In this document: in pieces, positions 17,177 through 26,656 of the stretch | How positions within the stretch are numbered: the first letter of the stretch is position 1 | How the letters are laid out: every line of letters starts with the position of its first letter | Source: Erythrobacter sp047872805 | GTDB taxonomy: Bacteria > Pseudomonadota > Alphaproteobacteria > Sphingomonadales > Sphingomonadaceae | Assembly: GCF_047872805.1 (NCBI RefSeq) | Contig: NZ_JBLQUK010000001.1 | Span: 682,001 to 746,000, forward strand | DNA length: 64,000 bases | Direction: 5' to 3' | Translations under genes and position numbers: made by a program | Notes under the pieces: generated by a model | Database searches by the model: none | The model's input: the letters and a program-made list of their open reading frames with translations, nothing else | Told to the model about the DNA's origin: nothing

Positions 17177-18256
17177 TCAGTCCTCTTCGTCAAAACGAAT
17201 ATCGACCGGCTGGCCGGTTGCAATACTCTGCTGCGCCGCCGCGCCCATCACGACAGAGCGATAACCGTCGCGCGCATCGACCTGCGCGCGCGTTCCGTTC
17301 ACCAGCGCGCGGTGAAAATGACTGAGCTGAAAATAGCTCGCGCCGTGATGGCTGCCTGCGTCCAGCGCATCCTGCGGGGTGGCGACGGGTTCAATCACCG
17401 CACCCGATCGATCGCGCGGAGACCAGATAATCTCGGCGGCGGGCAATTTGACCTCCAGCTTGCCAAGCGGGCCGACGGCGCTGATTTCCTCTTGCTGCTG
17501 CGATCCTTCGGCGAACATGCACAGATCGAGCACCGCGCGCGCTCCCCCGGCAAAATCGACCAGCACGAATGCGTTGTCGATGATGTCGGGGACTTCGCCG
17601 CCGTAAAGCTCATCAAGGTGGTTTACGTCCTGCGCCCCGCTGGCGAATATGCGCACCGGCTCATCGCGCAGAATGTGCCGCATCAGATCAAAGAAATGGC
17701 AGCATTTCTCCACCAGAGTGCCGCCGGTGTTGCGGTTGAAGCGGTTCCAGTCACCGACCTTCACCAGGAAGGGGAAACGGTGTTCGCGGATCGCCAGCAT
17801 CTTGATGTCGCCCGCTTCGCGCGCATGAACGCGCTCGGCAAAGCGCGTGACGGGCGGCATGTAGCGATATTCCAGTCCAACCCAGAACAGGCCGGGATAG
17901 ACGCTCGCCGCCTCTGCCAATGCGCGTGCATCGGCAGGTTCTGTGCACATTGGCTTTTCCAGCAGCACCGCACAGCCAGTCTCCATCACCGGCTGGACCA
18001 CATCAAAATGGGTGAAATTGGGCGAAGCGACAATCACCGCATCGGGCTTTGCTGCGGCCAGCATCGCGGCGCTGTCATCGAACAGGCGGACACTCTGGTT
18101 TAGGATTTCGGCCTGTTGCTGCGCGGCCTTCAATGATCCGGCATCGGGATCGCAGATGGCAATCAGCTCCGCACCGGGAACCAGCGCGAGATTGCGCATA
18201 TGTTCGCGGCCCATCATGCCGCAGCCGATGATCGCATAGGTGCGTCGTTCGTTCAT
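17177..18256 (-). CDS. Gfo/Idh/MocA-family oxidoreductase
   Basis: 359 residues. An N-terminal Rossmann domain (IIGCGMMGREHMRN) is followed by the LLEKPMCTEP motif of the family, which places the catalytic Lys, and then a C-terminal alpha/beta domain. These enzymes oxidise or reduce sugars or inositols with NAD(P). The ATG overlaps the GH42 stop (ATGA), and the next gene begins one base past its own stop, so the operon is tightly coupled. The specific sugar is unknown. Confidence 0.88.
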   Translation of the reverse strand: MNERRTYAIIGCGMMGREHMRNLALVPGAELIAICDPDAGSLKAAQQQAEILNQSVRLFDDSAAMLAAAKPDAVIVASPNFTHFDVVQPVMETGCAVLLEKPMCTEPADARALAEAASVYPGLFWVGLEYRYMPPVTRFAERVHAREAGDIKMLAIREHRFPFLVKVGDWNRFNRNTGGTLVEKCCHFFDLMRHILRDEPVRIFASGAQDVNHLDELYGGEVPDIIDNAFVLVDFAGGARAVLDLCMFAEGSQQQEEISAVGPLGKLEVKLPAAEIIWSPRDRSGAVIEPVATPQDALDAGSHHGASYFQLSHFHRALVNGTRAQVDARDGYRSVVMGAAAQQSIATGQPVDIRFDEED

Positions 18257-20160
18257 GAAACCAGCGCCGTAATCGAAACGCCTGCGGGGTCAATCACTTC
18301 GCCGGATAGATCGAAACGGACCGGCTGGGCAGAATAGTTGAAGGCGAACAGATGGGTGGCGGTGCGTCGGATACGCAGGCCTTTGGGTAGAGGAATAAGG
18401 TCAATGCCTGCTTCGCCTGCCATACATTTTAACAGCCGGTCGAGCAGGGCGCGATCGGGCCAGCCCGCGCAATAGCGGAGATTGTGATTGCGATAGACCA
18501 CTCCGCGTCCGTCCAGCAGTGCGACCTCGGGGACGAGATCGCTGGCGACCTGTTCGATCCATCGCGCAATGGCGAAACCGTCCCCATTCTCGGCCACGCC
18601 ATCGCGCAGGCTTTCGACCCGTTCGACCGTGATCGGTAAAATCTGGCGCAATGCGCCGGGCGCGAGGCCTTCGGGAATGCTGAACGTGTGGGTCTTGCTG
18701 CCCGAACGTGGGCCGATCAGCACCGGGCAATCCAGTTCCGCGAGGTGCTCGACGAAGTCGGCGCGCATGATCGGCAAGCTTGGAACGAATATCGCCCGGT
18801 AGCCGACAAGGTGTTGGCTTTCAGGGACGATATCGACGTTGAGCCCCTGCCGCCGAAGCGCCGAATACCATTCATAGACCAGCTCGAGGTAGCGGAAACT
18901 TTGCCCCTGCGGCTGGATACCGCAGACCCACGCCGCCTCGTAGGAAAATACCAGCGCGACCGACGCCTGTTCGGTCGCTTGTTCGCCAATCTGGGCCATC
19001 GTTGCTGTGGCAGCGCGCACCTCGTCGGCGGCCTCGGCCTCGCTGCTGTCAGGGCACAGGAGCCCCGCATGCATCTGCTCCTGCGCAAACGGAGCTTGAC
19101 GCCAGCGAAAATAGCTCGTGAACTCTGCCCCGTGCGCCATAGCCTCCAGCGTCCACAGCGCCACCATACCCGGTAGAGGAGCAGGGTTGAACCGCGCCCA
19201 GTTCACCGGCCCCGGCTGCTGTTCCATCACCCCCCAGCGTCCGTTGGAGCAGCCACGGTAAAGGTCGTGGTGAAACGCGGCGATATCAGGATGGCCCTGC
19301 CGCAGATAGTCGCGCTTTTCCTCATCGGAAAACCAGAACTGTTCGAGGAAGCCCAGCGGATAGCTGTCCCATGTCACCACATCGAGATCGCGCCCGACAT
19401 CGTGGTGGTTGAACTCGGTAAAGAAACCCATGAAATTGTGGGTGATCGGGCGTCCCGCTGAATGCGCGCGCAATATCTCGACCTGATCGCGGTTGAAGCT
19501 TGCGACTTCGTCCGATGCGAAACGCCGGTAATCGAGCCAATGTGCGGGGTTCGCCTCGGTGACGGTAAGATTTGGCGGATCGACCTCCGCGAACGATCGG
19601 TATTCCATCGACCAGAACACATTGCCCCACGCGGTGTTGAGCGCCGCAACATCGCCATATCGCACGGCGCACCATTCGCGGAACCGCGCGGCGGCTGCTT
19701 CGGAGAAGCTCAGCACCGTGTCGTGACAGCCGTATTCATTGTCGGTCTGCCACATCACGATTGCCGGATGCTCGCCATAGCGCTCGGCCAGAGCGGTTAC
19801 GATCCGGCGGCACTCCTTGCGATAGCCTTCGTGGCTGAAACAATAATGTCGCCGCGATCCAAACCCGCGCGGGCGGCCATCGGCGCCCACAGCGATCATG
19901 TCGGGCATGCGGTCGACCAGCCATTTGGGCGGAGTTGCCGTGGGCGTGCCGAGAATCACCTGCAGCCCCGCTGCCGCTAGCGTCTCAATCGCGCGGTCGA
20001 GCCAGGCCCAATCATAGCGCCCCGGTTCAGGTTCGATCCGGCTCCACGCAAATTCCCCGATCCGCACCAGCGACAGGCCCATTTCGGCCATCTGGCGGGC
20101 GTCTTCGGCCCATATTTCCTCAGGCCAATGTTCAGGGTAGTAACAACAGCCGAGTTTCAC
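18253..20160 (-). CDS. GH42 beta-galactosidase
   Basis: 635 residues from a GTG that gives the family-typical start MKLGCCYYPEHWPEE, with AAGG about ten bases upstream; the frame is open 30 codons further but that part is not family-like. GH42 enzymes hydrolyse beta-galactosides. The acid/base Glu142 is in WQTDNEYGCHD and the nucleophile Glu313 in VMEQQPGPVNW. A TIM barrel (1-385), a trimerisation-like domain and a small beta domain fit the family length. There is no signal peptide, so the substrate must be imported first. It is first in the operon with the oxidoreductase, aldo/keto reductase and dioxygenase. Confidence 0.92.
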   Translation of the reverse strand: MKLGCCYYPEHWPEEIWAEDARQMAEMGLSLVRIGEFAWSRIEPEPGRYDWAWLDRAIETLAAAGLQVILGTPTATPPKWLVDRMPDMIAVGADGRPRGFGSRRHYCFSHEGYRKECRRIVTALAERYGEHPAIVMWQTDNEYGCHDTVLSFSEAAAARFREWCAVRYGDVAALNTAWGNVFWSMEYRSFAEVDPPNLTVTEANPAHWLDYRRFASDEVASFNRDQVEILRAHSAGRPITHNFMGFFTEFNHHDVGRDLDVVTWDSYPLGFLEQFWFSDEEKRDYLRQGHPDIAAFHHDLYRGCSNGRWGVMEQQPGPVNWARFNPAPLPGMVALWTLEAMAHGAEFTSYFRWRQAPFAQEQMHAGLLCPDSSEAEAADEVRAATATMAQIGEQATEQASVALVFSYEAAWVCGIQPQGQSFRYLELVYEWYSALRRQGLNVDIVPESQHLVGYRAIFVPSLPIMRADFVEHLAELDCPVLIGPRSGSKTHTFSIPEGLAPGALRQILPITVERVESLRDGVAENGDGFAIARWIEQVASDLVPEVALLDGRGVVYRNHNLRYCAGWPDRALLDRLLKCMAGEAGIDLIPLPKGLRIRRTATHLFAFNYSAQPVRFDLSGEVIDPAGVSITALVS

Positions 20161-20247
20161 TCTATGGGCCTTTCGATCTATCGCTACGGTTCCTACCCGT
20201 GCAAGGACGGCAGAGCCAGCACGCGCAGGCTGAGCAAGGCATTTACA

Positions 20248-20269
20248 CATATAAAAATATCTTTATATG
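20248..20269. promoter_or_regulatory. SahR operator candidate
   Basis: CATATAAA at 20248-20255 and its exact reverse complement TTTATATG at 20262-20269, separated by AATATC. This matches the AT-rich palindrome described for the S-adenosylhomocysteine-responsive regulator SahR (ATATAAAGATATCTTTATAT-like). It ends eight bases before the sahR ATG, an ideal autoregulatory position for the sahR-metF-metH transcript. Confidence 0.75.
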
Positions 20270-20277
20270 CTTTGTCG

Positions 20278-21291
20278 ATGGTGATCGACACGATCTTCAA
20301 AGCATTGGCCGACCCGACGCGGCTGCGCACTATGCGGCTGCTTTCTGCAATGGAGCTGGCGGTCGGTGAATTGGCACAGGTGCTGGGCCAAAGCCAGCCG
20401 CGCGTCTCGCGCCATGTCGGCATATTGTGCGACGCAGGCCTTGCCGAAAGGCGGCGTGAAGGCAGCTGGGTGTTCCTGCGCGCGGCAAGCGGCAGCGGAA
20501 CTGCGGCTCCCATTCTTGATGCGCTCGATCAATTGCTGGCGACAGCCGAGCGAGAAAGCCCGGATTTTGCCGGGATCTGCGCAGATGACCGTCGCAAGCT
20601 GGCCGCAATCCGCAAGGCGAGGGAAACCAATGCCGAGGAATATTTTGCTCGCCACGCGGGTGAATGGGACGATCTGCGCGCGCTCCACACACCCGATGTG
20701 CAGGTCGAGGAACACCTTGCGCGGGCGCTGAGCGAAGCGCCGCTGGGCCATGTTCTCGACATCGGGACCGGCACGGGCCGGATGGCCGAATTGTTCGCAG
20801 GTGATGCGGACCGGATTGTGGCGCTGGACAAGAACCTCGAAATGCTGCGCGTTGCGCGGGCGAAATTGCAACATCTGCCAACCGCGCAGATAGAGCTGGT
20901 GCAGGGCGATTTTTCCGATCTCCCGTTTGCCGATGCGATATTCGACACCGTGCTGCTGCATCAGGTGCTCCATTTCGCGCAAGACCCCGCTGTTCCGCTG
21001 GGTGAGGCTGCTCGCGTCTTGCGCGGCGGAGGGCGGATCGCAGTGATCGACTTTGCCGCGCATGATCATGAAGAATTGCGCGACCGCCATCAGCACGCCC
21101 GGCTGGGTTTTTCCGAGGTGCAGATGCGCGAATTGCTGCTGGCCAGCGGATTCGAACCGGGAACGACAATTGCGCTGGCGGGCGGGGAATTGGTTGTGAA
21201 CATTTGGATCGCCGCTCGAATGCCTGTCGCGACGCCGTCTAATGCCGCCAAGATATCCGTCACCAAAGCTGTCAAAGAAACGATCTCATGA
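20278..21291 (+). CDS. sahR: SahR: ArsR-type regulator fused to a methyltransferase domain
   Basis: 337 residues from ATG 20278 (MVIDTIFKALADPTRLR); no ribosome site is visible, so the message may be leaderless or start at the adjacent GTG. Residues 1-75 are an ArsR winged helix (VGELAQVLGQSQPRVSRHVGIL). Residues 140-320 are a SAM-methyltransferase fold with motif I VLDIGTGTG at 159-167. This fusion next to metF and metH matches SahR, which senses S-adenosylhomocysteine and controls the methionine cycle. Its stop overlaps metF. The frame opens upstream at 20128, but that part covers the operator. Confidence 0.88.
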   Translation: MVIDTIFKALADPTRLRTMRLLSAMELAVGELAQVLGQSQPRVSRHVGILCDAGLAERRREGSWVFLRAASGSGTAAPILDALDQLLATAERESPDFAGICADDRRKLAAIRKARETNAEEYFARHAGEWDDLRALHTPDVQVEEHLARALSEAPLGHVLDIGTGTGRMAELFAGDADRIVALDKNLEMLRVARAKLQHLPTAQIELVQGDFSDLPFADAIFDTVLLHQVLHFAQDPAVPLGEAARVLRGGGRIAVIDFAAHDHEELRDRHQHARLGFSEVQMRELLLASGFEPGTTIALAGGELVVNIWIAARMPVATPSNAAKISVTKAVKETIS

Positions 21292-22217
21292 CCCCGACGC
21301 TCGACCAGCTGCACGAACATCGCACCGCGATCGACACCCCGCTTTTCTCCGGATTGCCGGGCGATGTAGCGGTCAGTTTTGAATTCTTCCCGCCCAAAAG
21401 CGAAAAGATGGAAGAGCAATTGTGGGACGCGGTGCAGCAATTGAAACCGCTTGGCCCCAGCTTCGTCTCAGTCACCTATGGCGCTGGCGGTTCGACCCGC
21501 GAGCGCACCCATGCGACCGTTGCGCGGATCATCGCCGAAGCTTCGCTCCCCGCCGCCGCGCATCTCACCTGTGTCGGCGCTTCCAAGGCGGAAATCCGCG
21601 AAGTCGCCGAACAATACTGGGAAGCGGGCGTGCGCCACATCGTTGCGCTGCGCGGCGATGCTGGCGAACCCGGCGCACCTTTCGTGCCGCATCCGCAAGG
21701 CTATGCCAGCGCTGCCGAACTGGTACGCGGGCTGAAAGAGATCGCCGATTTCGAGATTTCTGTCGCTGCCTATCCCGAAACCCACCCCGACGCCGTTTGT
21801 CCGCAGTCCGATATCGACAATCTCAAACGAAAATTGGACGCGGGTGCGACGCGGGCGATCAGCCAGTTCTTCTTCTCCCCCGACACCTTTTTCCGATTCC
21901 GCGACGAGCTGGCAAAGAGTGGGATCGAACAGCCGGTGCTGCCCGGTATCCTGCCGGTCACCAATGTCGCACAGGCCCGCAAGTTTGCCGGCGCTTGCGG
22001 TGCGCAGATCCCGCAATGGATGGACGGCCTGTTCGAAGGCCTCGATGCCAAGCCAGCCGCGCGTCAGCTGGTAGCCGCAACCGTCGCTGCGGAACTGTGC
22101 CGCCGGCTGTATGCCGGCGGTGTGCGCGATCTGCATTTCTACACGCTCAACCGGCCTGAACTGGCCTATGCGATCTGTCATATGCTGGGCAAGCGGCCCG
22201 TTGGAGAACCCGCATGA
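21288..22217 (+). CDS. metF: 5,10-methylenetetrahydrofolate reductase
   Basis: 309 residues, FAD-dependent TIM barrel that reduces methylene-THF to methyl-THF, the methyl donor for MetH. The N-terminal SFEFFPPKSEKMEEQLW carries the catalytic Glu region; VTYGAGGSTRERT, HLTCVGASK and ALRGDAGEP are family motifs, and QFFFSPDTFFRF is the usual C-terminal-half signature. It overlaps sahR by four bases upstream and metH1 by four bases downstream, a fully coupled operon. Confidence 0.95.
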   Translation: MTPTLDQLHEHRTAIDTPLFSGLPGDVAVSFEFFPPKSEKMEEQLWDAVQQLKPLGPSFVSVTYGAGGSTRERTHATVARIIAEASLPAAAHLTCVGASKAEIREVAEQYWEAGVRHIVALRGDAGEPGAPFVPHPQGYASAAELVRGLKEIADFEISVAAYPETHPDAVCPQSDIDNLKRKLDAGATRAISQFFFSPDTFFRFRDELAKSGIEQPVLPGILPVTNVAQARKFAGACGAQIPQWMDGLFEGLDAKPAARQLVAATVAAELCRRLYAGGVRDLHFYTLNRPELAYAICHMLGKRPVGEPA

Positions 22218-23257
22218 ACGCGCGCGAGGCTTTGAACGCGGCAGCAAGCGACCGCGTCCTGATCTTTGACGGGGCTTTCGGAACGCAGATCCAGAACCGC
22301 AAGTTGACGGAAGCGGACTATGCCGGGGATTTGGGTCTGCCCGCCGATCAAAAGGGCAATAATGATATACTTGCGCTGACCCGCCCGGATGTGATCAAGG
22401 ACATCACTCGTGCCTATCTTGACGCCGGGTCAGACGTCATTTCGACCAACACCTTTTCTGCCAATAGCATCAGTCAGGCCGATTACGCGGCGGAGGATAA
22501 GGTCGCCGCGATCAATATTGCCAGCGGCAGGATCGCCCGCGCGCTGGCCGATGAATATGCGGCGCGGGACGGCAGGCCCCGCTTTGTCGCAGGCGCCATC
22601 GGCCCCACCAACAAGACGCTCTCGCTAAGCCCCGATGTCGAAGATCCCGGTTTCCGTGAGATCAGTTTCGATGAACTGGTCGCGGTTTACAAGGAACAGG
22701 CCGCTGCCTTGATCGAGGGCGGGGTGGATTTCATCCTGATCGAAACCGTTTTCGACACGCTCAACGCCAAAGCCGGGGTGATGGCGGTAAAGCAGCTCGA
22801 AACCGATCTGGGGCGGGAGGTTCCGGTGATGATCTCGATGACGCTCACCGATCTTTCGGGCCGCAATCTTTCGGGCCATACGGTAGAGGCGTTCTGGTAC
22901 GCACTGCGCCACGCAAAGCCGGTAACGATTGGCCTCAATTGCAGCTTTGGCGCGGATCAATTGCGCCCACATGTGCAGGTGCTATCTGCCATCGCTGATA
23001 CGCTGTTGATGGTCTATCCCAACGCTGGCCTGCCCAACGAACTGGGCGAGTATGATGAATTGCCCGGCACCACCGCTGGTCTGGTTCAGCAATGGGCCGC
23101 GAACGGACACGCTAATATTCTGGGCGGATGCTGCGGTTCATCGCCCGAACATATCAAGGCAATTGCCGATGCGGTGGCGGGCTTCAAACCGCGCGCCGTG
23201 CCAAGACCCGATGCAGCCATGCGGCTTGCAGGGCTTGAGGCATTTGTTGCCGCGTGA
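22214..23257 (+). CDS. metH1: Methionine synthase, homocysteine-binding part (split MetH)
   Basis: 347 residues corresponding to the first domain of cobalamin-dependent methionine synthase. Zinc-ligand cysteines are in IGLNCSFGADQL and GGCCGSSPEHI, and the start FDGAFGTQIQ is family-typical. It ends where full-length MetH would continue into the folate domain; the rest is encoded by the next gene, so MetH is split into two polypeptides. Split MetH is known in alphaproteobacteria. The two genes are 39 bases apart. Confidence 0.92.
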   Translation: MNAREALNAAASDRVLIFDGAFGTQIQNRKLTEADYAGDLGLPADQKGNNDILALTRPDVIKDITRAYLDAGSDVISTNTFSANSISQADYAAEDKVAAINIASGRIARALADEYAARDGRPRFVAGAIGPTNKTLSLSPDVEDPGFREISFDELVAVYKEQAAALIEGGVDFILIETVFDTLNAKAGVMAVKQLETDLGREVPVMISMTLTDLSGRNLSGHTVEAFWYALRHAKPVTIGLNCSFGADQLRPHVQVLSAIADTLLMVYPNAGLPNELGEYDELPGTTAGLVQQWAANGHANILGGCCGSSPEHIKAIADAVAGFKPRAVPRPDAAMRLAGLEAFVAA

Positions 23258-23296
23258 ATCTCCCTCCCCTGCGAGCGGGCAATAGAAATTGAGACA

Positions 23297-25966
23297 ATGA
23301 CCCAGCCAACCGCTTCCTCTTCTGCGCGCTTTATCAACATCGGCGAACGCACCAATGTCACCGGCTCTGCCGCGTTCAAGAAACTCATCATGGCAGGCGA
23401 TTATGCCGCCGCGGTCGAGGTCGCGCGAAACCAGGTCGAAAACGGCGCGCAAATCATCGACGTCAATATGGACGAAGGTCTGCTCGATGCCGAGTATGCC
23501 ATGACGACCTTTCTCAAACTGATCGCGGCCGAACCTGACATTGCCCGCGTTCCGGTGATGGTCGACAGTTCCAAATGGAGCGTGATCGAGGCCGGGTTGA
23601 AATGCGTTTCGGGCAAACCGATCGTCAATTCGATCAGCATGAAAGAAGGCGAGGCTCAGTTCCTTGAACACGCGCGGCTGTGCATGGCTTACGGCGCGGC
23701 GGTGGTGGTCATGGCGTTTGACGAGGTCGGCCAAGCCGACACGAAAGAGCGCAAGATCGCTATCTGCAAGCGCGCTTATGATCTGTTGGTGGCCGAAGGA
23801 TTTCCGGCTGAAGACATCATCTTTGACCCCAACATATTCGCCGTCGCCACCGGGATTGAAGAACACGACCGCTACGGTTTGGACTTCATCGAAGCGGTGC
23901 GCGAGATCAAGGCGCAGTGCCCCCACGCCAAGACGAGCGGCGGGCTCTCCAACCTCTCCTTCAGCTTTCGCGGCAATGAAACCGTGCGCCGCGCGATGCA
24001 TTCGGTGTTCCTGTATCACGCGATCCCTGCCGGGCTCGACATGGCGATTGTCAACGCCGGGCAGTTGGACGTTTACGATCAGATTGACCCTACTCTGCGC
24101 GAGGCTTGCGAGGATGTGATCCTGATGCGGCCTCTGCCAGCGGACAGCGCTTTCGATTCCGCGACCGAGCGGCTGATAGACCTTGCCGAAAGTTATAAGG
24201 GCAAGAGCGTTGCCGACGAAAGGGCAGCCGAGGAATGGCGCGGCTGGAACGTCACAAGGCGGCTTGAACATGCGTTGGTAAAGGGCATCGACGCGCATGT
24301 CGTCGCTGACACCGAAGAAGCGCGCGCCGCGCTGGCAGCATCAGGCGGACGGCCCATCGAAGTTATCGAAGGCCCGTTGATGGACGGGATGAATGTTGTC
24401 GGTGACCTGTTCGGCAGCGGCAAGATGTTCCTGCCGCAAGTGGTCAAGTCGGCGCGGGTGATGAAAAAGGCGGTCGCCCATCTCATCCCCTTTATCGAGG
24501 CTGAAAAAGACCTGCTGCCCGAGGCCGAGCGCCGGTCCAAGGGCAAGATCATCATGGCCACGGTCAAGGGCGATGTTCACGATATCGGCAAGAACATTGT
24601 CGGCGTGGTGCTGCAATGCAATGGCTATGACGTGATCGACCTTGGCGTGATGGTGCCGTGGTCCGCGATCCTTGCCGCGGCCAATGATAAGAAGGCGGAC
24701 ATGATCGGACTATCGGGACTGATCACTCCCAGCCTTGATGAAATGGTGACAGTGGCAGAGGAAATGAAACGCGCCGGGATGACTATGCCGCTGCTGATCG
24801 GCGGAGCAACCACCAGCAAGGTCCACACCGCGCTCCGCATTGACCCGGCCTACGATGGTCCGGTGATCCATGTGCTCGACGCCAGCCGTGCGGTCGGGGT
24901 TGCCTCCAAACTGTTGTCAGACACTCAGCGCGACGGATTCGTCGATGAGGTCGCCAATGAATACACCCATGTCCGCGATGCGCGCGCGGGCAAGGCGGAA
25001 AAACAGTTGATGACGATCGAGGAAGCGCGGGCGAATTATTACGATGCCTACCTTTCAGACAAGCCCGCACCGCCCTTGCAACCCGGGGTGCATGTGTTCG
25101 ATGATTGGTCTCTGGCGGATCTGCGCGACTATATCGACTGGACCCCGTTTTTCCGGGCTTGGGAATTGCACGGCAATTACCCGGCGATCCTAGATGATGA
25201 AGTGGTGGGCGAAAGCGCGCGCAGCCTGAAAGCGGATGCCGATGCGATGCTCGACCGGATTATCGACGAGCAATGGCTGACCGCGCGCGGCGTATGCGGG
25301 CTGTGGCCCTGCGCACGCGATGGGGACGATGTGACAATCCACCGGGTTGCCCGCGAAGAGCATGTGCGGCTGCCGTTCCTGCGCCAACAGATAAAGAAAA
25401 GCCGCGCGGTAAAGGACGGGGGTCGTGCCAATATGTGCCTTGCCGATTTCATCGACCCCAATGGCGACTGGATCGGCGGGTTTGCGGTCGGCATTCACGG
25501 GATCGATGCACATTCGGCGCGGTTTCAGGCGGACAAGGACGATTATTCCGACATTCTATTGAAAGCGCTGGCCGACCGCTTTGCCGAAGCCTTTGCCGAA
25601 GCGCTGCACAAGCATGTTCGGACCGATCTTTGGGGCTATGCGCCGGGTGAGCAATTGACCAATCAGGCGCTGATCAAGGAAGAATACCGCGGCATCCGCC
25701 CGGCACCCGGTTATCCGGCTTGCCCGGACCATTCGCTCAAACCGATCCTGTTCGATCTGCTGGATGCGGAGGCGAACACTGGCCTGAGCCTGACGGAAAG
25801 CTTTGCCATGTGGCCGACATCGGCGGTAAGCGGATTTTACTTCGGACATCCGGAATCGCAATATTTCGGCGTGGCAAAGATCGGCCGAGACCAGCTCGAA
25901 GATTATGCCGCGCGCAGAGGTGTCGATATGGCGGTCGCCGAACGCTGGCTGCGTCCCAATCTCTGA
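23297..25966 (+). CDS. metH2: Methionine synthase, folate/cobalamin/activation part (split MetH)
   Basis: 889 residues. Residues 10-270 form the pterin-binding barrel (NIGERTNVTGS at the start). The four-helix cap and Rossmann cobalamin domain carry GDVHDIGKN with the cobalt-ligating His428. The C-terminal activation domain has the SAM-binding R801-x3-G805-Y806 motif. With MetH1 it transfers methyl from methyl-THF to homocysteine via B12. It is intact and has no homocysteine domain, consistent with the split arrangement. Confidence 0.94.
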   Translation: MTQPTASSSARFINIGERTNVTGSAAFKKLIMAGDYAAAVEVARNQVENGAQIIDVNMDEGLLDAEYAMTTFLKLIAAEPDIARVPVMVDSSKWSVIEAGLKCVSGKPIVNSISMKEGEAQFLEHARLCMAYGAAVVVMAFDEVGQADTKERKIAICKRAYDLLVAEGFPAEDIIFDPNIFAVATGIEEHDRYGLDFIEAVREIKAQCPHAKTSGGLSNLSFSFRGNETVRRAMHSVFLYHAIPAGLDMAIVNAGQLDVYDQIDPTLREACEDVILMRPLPADSAFDSATERLIDLAESYKGKSVADERAAEEWRGWNVTRRLEHALVKGIDAHVVADTEEARAALAASGGRPIEVIEGPLMDGMNVVGDLFGSGKMFLPQVVKSARVMKKAVAHLIPFIEAEKDLLPEAERRSKGKIIMATVKGDVHDIGKNIVGVVLQCNGYDVIDLGVMVPWSAILAAANDKKADMIGLSGLITPSLDEMVTVAEEMKRAGMTMPLLIGGATTSKVHTALRIDPAYDGPVIHVLDASRAVGVASKLLSDTQRDGFVDEVANEYTHVRDARAGKAEKQLMTIEEARANYYDAYLSDKPAPPLQPGVHVFDDWSLADLRDYIDWTPFFRAWELHGNYPAILDDEVVGESARSLKADADAMLDRIIDEQWLTARGVCGLWPCARDGDDVTIHRVAREEHVRLPFLRQQIKKSRAVKDGGRANMCLADFIDPNGDWIGGFAVGIHGIDAHSARFQADKDDYSDILLKALADRFAEAFAEALHKHVRTDLWGYAPGEQLTNQALIKEEYRGIRPAPGYPACPDHSLKPILFDLLDAEANTGLSLTESFAMWPTSAVSGFYFGHPESQYFGVAKIGRDQLEDYAARRGVDMAVAERWLRPNL

Positions 25967-26233
25967 TCGTTACAGAATCGACGATCAACTCGGCCAAAAT
26001 TCGTAACCATACCTAGATTGACATTAACCATTTTTAGCGGCGGGTGGCTTCAGATTTCTTACGCTTGCGAACCTTGCTGAGCCCTGCCTGACGCCACGAA
26101 ATGCCCGGAATTGCTGGCCAAACATTCTCAACGTGTTATTAAGTTTTCCGAATCGCTTGCCGATTCCGTTAGGGTGAAAAGTTAATTCACTGAGTTTGGT
26201 TAGGGCTGCCTGAGAAGGCAGGGGGGATTAGGA
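25967..26233. promoter_or_regulatory. Leader region of csgF with GNRA-capped hairpin
   Basis: 267 bases without a gene. A short perfect hairpin, CTGCCT-GAGA-AGGCAG at 26206-26221, has a GNRA tetraloop and abuts the purine-rich ribosome site (GGGGGGATTAGGA) of csgF. This could modulate translation of the curli secretion genes. The rest is AT-richer than its surroundings and probably holds the csgFG promoter; I could not fix -35/-10 boxes. Confidence 0.45.
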
Positions 26234-26656
26234 ATGACACGCTATCTAGCGTTTGCGGTGGCACTAGGATGCGGATTGGCCGCCAATCCGGTGCTTGCGC
26301 AGGATTTGGTGCACGAACCGATTAGCCCGACTTTTGGCGGGAACCCGTTTAATTCCAATCATATTCTGGGCATCGCCAATGCTCAGAACAAAACCACCGA
26401 TCCCGATGCCGCGGACCGCAACAGCCAATCGAGCATTTTCGCTCGTCAGCTTGAATCGCGCCTGCTTTCGGCGCTTTCTTCGCAAATTGTCGATGCGATC
26501 TTTGGTGACAACCCTCAGGAACAGGGAACGATCACGTTTGGCGGTCAGACGATCGAGTTCTTCCGTTCGCTTGATGAAGTCACCTTGATTATCCGCGATG
26601 ACAACACCGGCGAAGAAACCCGGATCGTTATCCCGCTCTTCATCGAGGTGAATTGA
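26234..26656 (+). CDS. csgF: Curli assembly protein CsgF
   Basis: 140 residues with a signal peptide (cut after NPVLAQ, about residue 22). CsgF is exported to the cell surface, caps the CsgG pore and helps nucleate curlin. The conserved N terminus ISPTFGGNPFNSNHILGIANAQN inserts into CsgG in known structures; the rest (FARQLESRLLSALSSQIVDAIFG, then a beta tail) is family-like. Its TGA overlaps the csgG ATG. Confidence 0.9.
   Translation: MTRYLAFAVALGCGLAANPVLAQDLVHEPISPTFGGNPFNSNHILGIANAQNKTTDPDAADRNSQSSIFARQLESRLLSALSSQIVDAIFGDNPQEQGTITFGGQTIEFFRSLDEVTLIIRDDNTGEETRIVIPLFIEVN

Noticed and set aside
16147..17325. 392-codon plus-strand frame opposite the AKR and dioxygenase genes
   Set aside because: It spans two clearly real minus-strand genes and their junction, and has no recognisable motif.
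23138..24298. 386-codon minus-strand frame across the metH1-metH2 junction
   Set aside because: Covers two real genes in the opposite strand and has no family features.
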